NCBI GenBank assembly: GCA_018262895.1
Contig: JADFDJ010000006.1
Span: 62,001-126,000, forward strand
Direction of reading: 5' to 3'
Origin: Methanomassiliicoccus sp.
Lineage (GTDB): Archaea > Thermoplasmatota > Thermoplasmata > Methanomassiliicoccales > Methanomassiliicoccaceae
Length of the DNA: 64,000 nucleotides
Position 1 is the first letter of the stretch; each line of letters begins with the position of its first letter. The notes beneath the pieces were generated by a model. It did not search any database. It was not told the origin of the DNA and saw only the letters and a program-made list of their open reading frames with translations. This document shows positions 58,259 to 64,000 of the stretch, piece by piece. The position numbers and the translations under genes are program-made.

Positions 58259-58818
58259 CAGTCCACCTCCTCGTACGCCCTTTCGACGCTGAGTACGTTC
58301 TTGTCAACGACCTTGGCCGGCAGCTTAGCGCCCAGCTTGGTGCGTAGCTCCTTCTTTATGCTTTCCAGGTCGACAACGCCCGATATCTTCACTAGAGCGC
58401 CCAGCATCGCGGTGTTGGCTAGCGGTCTGCCTACGGTCTCCATGGCGATCTTGGTGGCATTCACGGCATGAACGTCGAGGTCCGTTCCCAGGGCCCGGCG
58501 CAGGTTGTCCTTGCTATCGGGGTAGTTGGCGATGAGGGCGCCTTCCGGCTTCATCCCCTCCAACAGGTTCACGTTGCCTATGAGGGTAGGGTCCAGAACG
58601 ACCACGTAATCAGGGAAGTAGACCTGACTGTGGACCTTGACCGGCTCATCGGATACTCGGGCGAAGGCCCTTATGGGTGCGCCCATCCTTTCCGGACCGA
58701 ACTCCGGGAACGCTTTCATGTACTTGCCCTCTTCCAGAGCGGCACCGGCCAGGATCTCGTTGGCGGTGACGACCCCTTGGCCCCCCCTGCCGTGCCATCT
58801 GATCTCCAATGTCCTCAA
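58258..58818 (-). CDS. porC: Pyruvate:ferredoxin oxidoreductase subunit gamma
   Basis: A 186-residue subunit of the gamma type: MRTLEIRWHGRGGQGVVTAN, then EGKYMKAFPEFGPERMGAPIRAF, both highly conserved in PorC. The fold binds CoA-side substrates. It is the first gene of porCDAB and is preceded by a strong TATA box about 35 bases upstream, giving a very short leader. Confidence 0.94.
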   Translation of the reverse strand: MRTLEIRWHGRGGQGVVTANEILAGAALEEGKYMKAFPEFGPERMGAPIRAFARVSDEPVKVHSQVYFPDYVVVLDPTLIGNVNLLEGMKPEGALIANYPDSKDNLRRALGTDLDVHAVNATKIAMETVGRPLANTAMLGALVKISGVVDLESIKKELRTKLGAKLPAKVVDKNVLSVERAYEEVD

Positions 58819-58850
58819 CTTAGTCCCTCGCTGGGCTCCGTGTATTCTTG

Positions 58851-58865
58851 AAAATATATAATCTT
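58851..58865 (-). promoter_or_regulatory. TATA box of the porCDAB operon
   Basis: AAGATTATATATTTT on the minus strand, about 33-47 bases before the porC ATG, the normal distance for an archaeal promoter with a short leader. Confidence 0.65.
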
Positions 58866-58975
58866 ATCTTAAAAACAGCCTAATCTTGACCCTCTTTTCT
58901 CGGATTTTCGAAAAAATTACGGGGTATTCGGACGTTCTCGAAGAACATCGGGCCAGCATTTCGAGGTCAGTATCG

Positions 58976-59004
58976 AGGTGAGATATCCTCACCTTTCGTT
59001 TTAT
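58976..59004 (+). promoter_or_regulatory. Hairpin and TATA element ahead of the orphan membrane gene
   Basis: AGGTGAG (58976-58982) pairs with CTCACCT (58988-58994) around ATATC. A TATA-like TTTTATAG follows at 58999-59006, about 50 bases ahead of the ATG. The hairpin sits just upstream of TATA and may be an operator or the end of another transcript. Confidence 0.4.
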
Positions 59005-59054
59005 AGAGGTTCTCTGTATTACCACATGAGGACCTTAGTTCAGGTGTATGAATA

Positions 59055-60917
59055 ATGGCCTCGCTGTTCGGACCTGAGGAGTTCATCGTCAACTTACTGG
59101 TGCTCCTTGTCATCATGGTGGTCGTCATCTTGCTGTTCGACCGCCTCCTCCGACGACGTGGAGGGGTGAGCCTCCCCTGGAGCAGAAAGGCCGGAGGCAG
59201 ACCTGTGAGTGGTGCGGCCGTCGATATTGCTGGGGAGAAGAAGGAGAGCGCTGGATCCAGCCGTCTCTCCCGCAATTATCTCGGCAGCGGAGGGTCAGCA
59301 GGCTCAGAGCAGGAGAGGACCTTCGGACTGCTGTACAAGGAGGCCAACGATGCGCTGAACCAGGAACCGGGCAGCCCTACTACGAAGGCCTTGATGAAGA
59401 GGATCGATGACCAGTTCCTGCGCACGCTCTCGTATTTCGTCGACAGTCAGGACCGCAGCTCCAGCCTTCACATGGAGCACAACTACCTGTGGCTTAAGTA
59501 CCGGGAGAAGGCACAGGAGGCGCCTAACGAGGCCTTCACTGCTCTGACCCAATCCCTGGCCAAGCTGATCGAGCGGCAGGGGATCAAGCCATATGATCCC
59601 CATGAGTTCGCCCAGATGATGGAGAGGTACCAGGGCACCATGGCCGAGATCAACAGGGCAAAGGGGTTCAATGTCAACGCCGCTACTGTGAGCTTCTTCA
59701 GCTTCTCCACGAGGCTTAACCTGGTGTTCCGCGGACCCAGCGATCCAGCCTCCAAGGAGGCGGTGGGGCGCGTCATGGTGGAGTTCGTACGACCCCTCCT
59801 TGAAGAGCATTATTTCCCCATCGTACAGAGCCATTACCTCCAGGAGCTGAGGGTGGAGCAGATCCAGTCCATCACCGACCAGGTGGAAGGTCTCATGAGG
59901 GTGCAGGAGAGCACGGGGCCCCCGGACCCCCAGATACAAATGGCCTGCCACTACCTGGTGTGCCGTCTTCGTATGGCACAGCTGCGGAGCATGGCCACCA
60001 TGGTGCCGTCCCCCGGTCGTCCTCAGGAGATGCATGAGGCCCACATGAGGAAGCTTGCCAATGACTCAGCTGCCTCGGGGGCCGAGTGTATGAGGTGGGC
60101 CAGGACCCTTGCCGGAAATGGTGACCGCACCATGCTCGCGCAGGTGGAGATAGTCAATCTCCTGGCCACGCACTACCAGACCACCTACGGAAAGAGGCTG
60201 ATCCTGGGGTCCTGGAACACGATGAAGGGGATCAAGAAGCAGGTGCTGCAATCGGCCATTGTTGAGGGCATCCCCCTGGGGGAGGAGCTGTTGGGCTTCT
60301 GCGATGAGGAGTGGAGGGTGCTCAACGCCTCCACCAAGGAATGGCTGGCACGACAGCGGCAATCAAATGCGGAGGGTGAGGAGCGCCCACCGGACGATGA
60401 GGGGATAGCAGGCCTTAGGAAGCTGTCCTTCGTGAAGGAGAACGGGATCCCTCCGGCCACGTTCATGAAGGTATTGGAAGCGGTGAGGCGGGAGAGGCCG
60501 GCCAAGAAGGACTGGCCGCAGGAATGGAGCGAGCTGGTGCGGACCTTGACCACCAGGGGGAGCGCGATCCGAAGCATCGACATTCCCGGCTCGGACTACA
60601 TTTGCCTGATGGTGGGTTCCGATCAGGGGCTCCTGCTGAAGACGGGGGACGACCGCATCGATGTGGGGCCCATCCTGATGATCGTGGAGGCGCTGAGGAG
60701 GGAGGGAGTCAAGCGCGTATACATCTGCGTGAACTTCGCTAACGAGCTGGTCACCGCGGAGATGCTTCGCCGGTTCATGCTCATCGCCGAGAAGCGCTAT
60801 CCCGAGACCACCTTCCAGGGAGTTGACATCGTCCCCCTCACCACAAGCCTCATCTCCAGCCTACGCCAGCATGGTGTTGAGGAGAGATTCGAACTCACGC
60901 CCGATATATATCTGTAA
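59055..60917 (+). CDS. Hypothetical membrane-anchored protein, 620 residues
   Basis: I do not recognise a family. One N-terminal membrane helix (residues 10-30, EFIVNLLVLLVIMVVVILLF) is followed by a basic stretch and a low-complexity Ser/Gly linker to about residue 80. A long helical region (85-480) comes next. The C-terminal 110 residues (SAIRSIDIPGSDYICLMVGS, GPILMIVEALRREGVKRVYI, FQGVDIVPLTTSLI) look like an alpha/beta domain, perhaps a worn restriction-endonuclease fold. The protein would have its bulk in the cytoplasm. It stands alone between por and ppsA. Confidence 0.7.
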   Translation: MASLFGPEEFIVNLLVLLVIMVVVILLFDRLLRRRGGVSLPWSRKAGGRPVSGAAVDIAGEKKESAGSSRLSRNYLGSGGSAGSEQERTFGLLYKEANDALNQEPGSPTTKALMKRIDDQFLRTLSYFVDSQDRSSSLHMEHNYLWLKYREKAQEAPNEAFTALTQSLAKLIERQGIKPYDPHEFAQMMERYQGTMAEINRAKGFNVNAATVSFFSFSTRLNLVFRGPSDPASKEAVGRVMVEFVRPLLEEHYFPIVQSHYLQELRVEQIQSITDQVEGLMRVQESTGPPDPQIQMACHYLVCRLRMAQLRSMATMVPSPGRPQEMHEAHMRKLANDSAASGAECMRWARTLAGNGDRTMLAQVEIVNLLATHYQTTYGKRLILGSWNTMKGIKKQVLQSAIVEGIPLGEELLGFCDEEWRVLNASTKEWLARQRQSNAEGEERPPDDEGIAGLRKLSFVKENGIPPATFMKVLEAVRRERPAKKDWPQEWSELVRTLTTRGSAIRSIDIPGSDYICLMVGSDQGLLLKTGDDRIDVGPILMIVEALRREGVKRVYICVNFANELVTAEMLRRFMLIAEKRYPETTFQGVDIVPLTTSLISSLRQHGVEERFELTPDIYL

Positions 60918-61047
60918 ATGTATGGCCAGAGATGAGGATGAAGCAGTGATGCACTGGCCCCGTCCTCCGTTCAATTAAATTTATTACCAACGACATTATG
61001 TGACCAATGCTCCGTGCTATAGCAGGAGACCGACCGGGGATCTGAAA

Positions 61048-63348
61048 ATGAAACGGTTAATGAGCATCAAGAACCTTGGAGTGAACGACATTCCGATCGC
61101 AGGTGGCAAGGCGGCCAACCTAGGAGAGCTCACATCCGCGGGCTTCGAAGTTCCGCCGGGATTCGTGCTCACCACCGAGTCTTTCGATTATTACCTGAAA
61201 TATAATAAACTAAAGGACTTCATCGCCGACGCCCTCTCGGGATTGGACATGTCCTCTGACGCTGCCCTGCAGGATGCGTCTGGCAAGATCCGCAAGGCCT
61301 TCGAGGAGGGAGAGATGCCCAAGGACCTTGAGTCCTCGGTCATCGAGGAGTACAAGAAACTGGGGAAGGGCAAGTTTCCGCTGGTGGCGGTCCGTTCCAG
61401 CGCCACGGCCGAAGACCTTCCGACAGCATCCTTTGCGGGGCAGCAGGACACCTACCTCAATGTATCTGGACCGGAGTCTCTGCTGAAGAGCGTCAAGAGG
61501 TGCTGGGCGTCCTTGTTCACCCCACGCGCACTGGCATATCGGGTGTCCAAAAACTTTGAGCACGACAAGGTCAAGCTGGCCGTGGTGGTCCAGCGCATGG
61601 TCAACTCCGACATCTCCGGTATCATGTTCACCATAGACCCGAATTCTGAGCTTCCGCATATCATCATCGAGGCCGGCTACGGACTTGGGGAGGCCCTGGT
61701 GGGGGGCAAGGTCACACCTGACACCTATGTGGTCGACAAGTTCCACCGCAAGATACTCAACCGCCGCATATCCAACCAAACCTGGAAACTGGTCCGGGGG
61801 GAGAGCGGCGAGTGCATGAAAGAGGACATACCTGCGGACCTGGCATCGAAGCAGAAGATGACCGACGAGCAGATCCTGGACCTCGCGGAAATTGGGAACC
61901 AGATAGAGATGCACTACGATCGCCCCATGGACATAGAATGGGCTATGGAGGGAGGCAACGTGTACATCGTTCAGGCCCGCCCGGTTACCACCCTGTCCAA
62001 GGACAAGAACGATAAGGCCGGAAAGGCCGAGGAGAAGATCGAGAGCTCTAGGACCATACTGGTCAAGGGCCTTGGGGCCAGCCCCGGGAAGGCCAGTGGT
62101 CCGGTCCGCATCTATCAGGAGGACATGAGCCTGGACGTTGTCAAGAAGGGAGACATCATGGTCACCCAGATGACCACCCCGGACATGGTGCCGGCGATGA
62201 CACGAACTTCGGCCATCATCACCGACGAGGGCGGCATGACCTGTCACGCGGCCATCGTCGCCAGGGAGCTAGGTATCCCCTGCATCGTGGGGGCCAACAA
62301 CGCCACCGAGGTCCTCAAGAACGGCATGGAGGTAACCGTCCACGGTCAGACAGGAGTGGTCTACGAGGGGCTGGACAAGGAGGACAGGCCTGCTTCGACC
62401 CCCGTTGCTGCAATGGCCCCGTCCGCACCCGTGACCGGCACCAAGATCATGGTCAACGTAGGCGTGCCGCAGAAGGCCGAGGAGTACGCCCAGCTGCCCG
62501 TGCAGGGCGTTGGCCTCATGCGCATCGAGTTCCTGTTCACCTCCTACATCCAGGAGCATCCTTGCGCGCTCATCGAGCAGGGCCGGGAGAGGGAGCTGGT
62601 CGAGAAGCTCAGCCAGGGCATCGCCACCGTGGCCAAGGCCTTCTACCCTAGACCGATCATCCTCCGCACCAGCGACTTCAAGACCAACGAGTACCGCGAC
62701 ATGAAGGGCGGCGCCAAGTACGAGCCCAAGGAGCAGAACCCCATGATCGGCTGGCGCGGCTGCTCCCGCTACGTCTCCGAGTCGTACCGCGACGCCTTCC
62801 TCGCTGAACTGAAAGCGATCAAGAGGGCGCGGGACGAGATGGGGCTAACCAACGTGTGGATGATGCTGCCCTTCGTGCGCACCGTGGAGGAGGTCGTGAA
62901 GATCGAGAGGCTGATGAACGACGTCGGCCTGTTCCGCGGGAACGACTTCAAGCTGTACCTCATGGCCGAGGTGCCGGTCATCGTGTTCATGGCCGAGGAG
63001 TTCGCGGAGCACTGCGACGGCTTCTCCATCGGTTCCAACGACCTCACGCAGCTCACCATGGGAGCGGACCGCGACTCGGACATCCTGGGCCGCATGGGCT
63101 ACTTCGACGAGCGTAACGTGGCTATAAAGCGGGCCATCGCCCACCTCATCAAGCACGCCCACAACAAGGGCGTGCCGGTAGGCATATGCGGGCAGGCGCC
63201 GTCGGTGTACCCGGAGTTCTGCGAGTTCCTGGTGCGCGCCGGCATAGACTCCATCAGCCTCAACGCGGACACCGTGCTGAAGACCATCAGCTACGTGGCG
63301 GCGGCGGAGCAGCGGATGGTCCTGGAGTCCATACGCAAGCAGAAGTAA
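61048..63348 (+). CDS. ppsA: Phosphoenolpyruvate synthase
   Basis: Converts pyruvate, ATP and water to PEP, AMP and phosphate. The 766-residue protein has the ATP-grasp domain (GGKAANLGELTSAGFEVPPG, VAVRSSATAEDLPTASFAGQ), the swivelling phosphohistidine domain (GGMTCHAAIVARELGIPC, His400) and the PEP barrel (FSIGSNDLTQLTMGADRDS, GVPVGICGQAPS). ATG 61048 (MKRLMSIKNLG) is used; a second ATG lies at 61060. With Por it gives a path from acetyl-CoA to PEP for gluconeogenesis. Confidence 0.95.
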   Translation: MKRLMSIKNLGVNDIPIAGGKAANLGELTSAGFEVPPGFVLTTESFDYYLKYNKLKDFIADALSGLDMSSDAALQDASGKIRKAFEEGEMPKDLESSVIEEYKKLGKGKFPLVAVRSSATAEDLPTASFAGQQDTYLNVSGPESLLKSVKRCWASLFTPRALAYRVSKNFEHDKVKLAVVVQRMVNSDISGIMFTIDPNSELPHIIIEAGYGLGEALVGGKVTPDTYVVDKFHRKILNRRISNQTWKLVRGESGECMKEDIPADLASKQKMTDEQILDLAEIGNQIEMHYDRPMDIEWAMEGGNVYIVQARPVTTLSKDKNDKAGKAEEKIESSRTILVKGLGASPGKASGPVRIYQEDMSLDVVKKGDIMVTQMTTPDMVPAMTRTSAIITDEGGMTCHAAIVARELGIPCIVGANNATEVLKNGMEVTVHGQTGVVYEGLDKEDRPASTPVAAMAPSAPVTGTKIMVNVGVPQKAEEYAQLPVQGVGLMRIEFLFTSYIQEHPCALIEQGRERELVEKLSQGIATVAKAFYPRPIILRTSDFKTNEYRDMKGGAKYEPKEQNPMIGWRGCSRYVSESYRDAFLAELKAIKRARDEMGLTNVWMMLPFVRTVEEVVKIERLMNDVGLFRGNDFKLYLMAEVPVIVFMAEEFAEHCDGFSIGSNDLTQLTMGADRDSDILGRMGYFDERNVAIKRAIAHLIKHAHNKGVPVGICGQAPSVYPEFCEFLVRAGIDSISLNADTVLKTISYVAAAEQRMVLESIRKQK

Positions 63349-63360
63349 TGGCCAGACCTG

Positions 63361-63987
63361 CTACTGGCGGGTAGTGCTCATCGGCAACTCGTCCTTCAGC
63401 AGCCTGGTGTAGACCTGGACCAAGGGGTGGTGGGAGGCCTGGATGATCTTCACATCGTCGAGGGAGGTCACCCCCATCTCCTTGGCCGACCTCTCCAGGC
63501 CTAGGTCGATATCCCGGTCAGGCTCCAGCACGAAGGCCTGGAACTGGCGGACCCCCATGTCCCTGGCCGCCAGGACGCGGTGGTGCCCGTCCACCAGAAC
63601 ATAGTAGCCCTTCTTCTGAACGACTATCAGAGGCTCTACCAGACCCCTCTTTATTTCATACTGCCTTCCCCGCAGCTCGTCGGCGAAGACCTCGTGCTGG
63701 GTGGGCCTGATGGACTCGATGGGGATTATCCTTCTACGGATGGTGATGCTTATGCCGTGCTTCTTCTCCAGGAAGGTCTTGAGCATGTTGATCTTGTTAG
63801 GGGTCGCCTTCTCGATGTGGGACCTGATTATGTCGATGTTGGAGAGGACGCCCACGGCGATGCCGTTCTCGTCCACCACAGGGACGTTGCGGAGACCGTA
63901 ACGGAAAAGGACCCTGGATGCATCGTCTATGTCCATGTCCGGTGAGACCGTGATGGTCCCCACCTTGATTATGTCTCGGACCTTCAC
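63361..63987 (-). CDS. CBS-pair and ParB-like domain protein
   Basis: A 208-residue protein with an N-terminal CBS domain pair (MKVRDIIKVGTITVSPDMDI, LRNVPVVDENGIAVGVLSNI), a short linker, and a ParB/sulfiredoxin-like domain near residues 88-155 (RPTQHEVFADELRGRQYEIK, LVDGHHRVLAARDMGVRQFQ). CBS pairs bind adenosyl nucleotides. The ParB-like fold is a nuclease, CTPase or kinase scaffold in different families. It is not linked to a parA, so a partition role is unproven. Confidence 0.85.
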   Translation of the reverse strand: MKVRDIIKVGTITVSPDMDIDDASRVLFRYGLRNVPVVDENGIAVGVLSNIDIIRSHIEKATPNKINMLKTFLEKKHGISITIRRRIIPIESIRPTQHEVFADELRGRQYEIKRGLVEPLIVVQKKGYYVLVDGHHRVLAARDMGVRQFQAFVLEPDRDIDLGLERSAKEMGVTSLDDVKIIQASHHPLVQVYTRLLKDELPMSTTRQ

Positions 63988-64000
63988 CTGGGGGCGATCG

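Noticed and set aside
61000-61047. An upstream N-terminal extension of PEP synthase (MTNAPCYSRRP)
   Set aside because: The family begins at the MKRLMSIKNLG region, and the extension is unlike any PpsA.
63361-63987. A chromosome partition protein ParB
   Set aside because: Only a ParB-like domain is present, fused to CBS domains; no parA or parS-like repeats lie nearby.

Overview
The window is a stretch of an archaeal chromosome, about 60% G+C by eye, gene-dense and without rRNA operons, CRISPR arrays or recognisable insertion sequences. Archaeal markers are the S5-L30-L15-SecY ribosomal cluster, Cbf5/TruB, an archaeal NAC, archaeal-type MptA, an initiator tRNA without encoded CCA, TATA-box promoters and poly-T terminators. 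A MtaA/MtbA-family corrinoid methyltransferase, MptA (methanopterin pathway), HypC and a four-subunit pyruvate:ferredoxin oxidoreductase point to a methyl-reducing, H2-using methanogen. A high-G+C member of Methanomassiliicoccales (class Thermoplasmata) is my best guess. This is inferred from gene content only.

Layout. 1-4956: end of the ribosomal protein cluster with secY, an EMC3/TMCO1-like insertase, cmk and cbf5. 5148-7584: a frameshifted MFS transporter and a corrinoid methyltransferase. 7626-12995: a bacterio-opsin-activator-type regulator, a DUF2178-DUF2178-XRE operon, a GNAT acetyltransferase, a YdbS/YdbT-like PH-domain pair and a double zinc-ribbon protein. 13080-19398: an RNA-processing-type metallo-beta-lactamase, a tight operon of RecA-like paralogue, small protein and divergent family-B DNA polymerase, and a TctA-like membrane protein. 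19490-24580: an ABC exporter and purine salvage genes (two phosphoribosyltransferases, adenine deaminase). 24604-32648: a zinc-ribbon membrane protein, two adjacent PD-(D/E)XK nucleases (one a membrane-embedded Cas4 relative), glmU-glmS and a KaiC-like ATPase pair.

32756-43844: glpABC, a DUF1622 gene broken by an in-frame stop, the initiator tRNA, SCP2 and RNase HII genes, a DUF362 ferredoxin protein, mptA with an abnormal start, a hybrid sensor kinase and a phosphoglycolate phosphatase. 43854-53305: a TPR protein, gatCAB facing a bacterial-type aspartyl-tRNA synthetase (an indirect Asn-tRNA route), an Lrp regulator, AlaX, glnA and the remains of a second, unrelated-type glnA. 53551-63987: nac-hypC, a QueG-like protein, a DUF169 protein, porCDAB, an orphan membrane protein, PEP synthase and a CBS-ParB protein. 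Por and PpsA together would carry acetyl-CoA to pyruvate and PEP for biosynthesis.

The most promising poorly described items are the PolB/RecA-like/small-protein operon (a likely translesion or repair module), the membrane-embedded Cas4-like nuclease beside a TPD-motif nuclease, and the shared promoter motif linking the lrp and glnA promoters.
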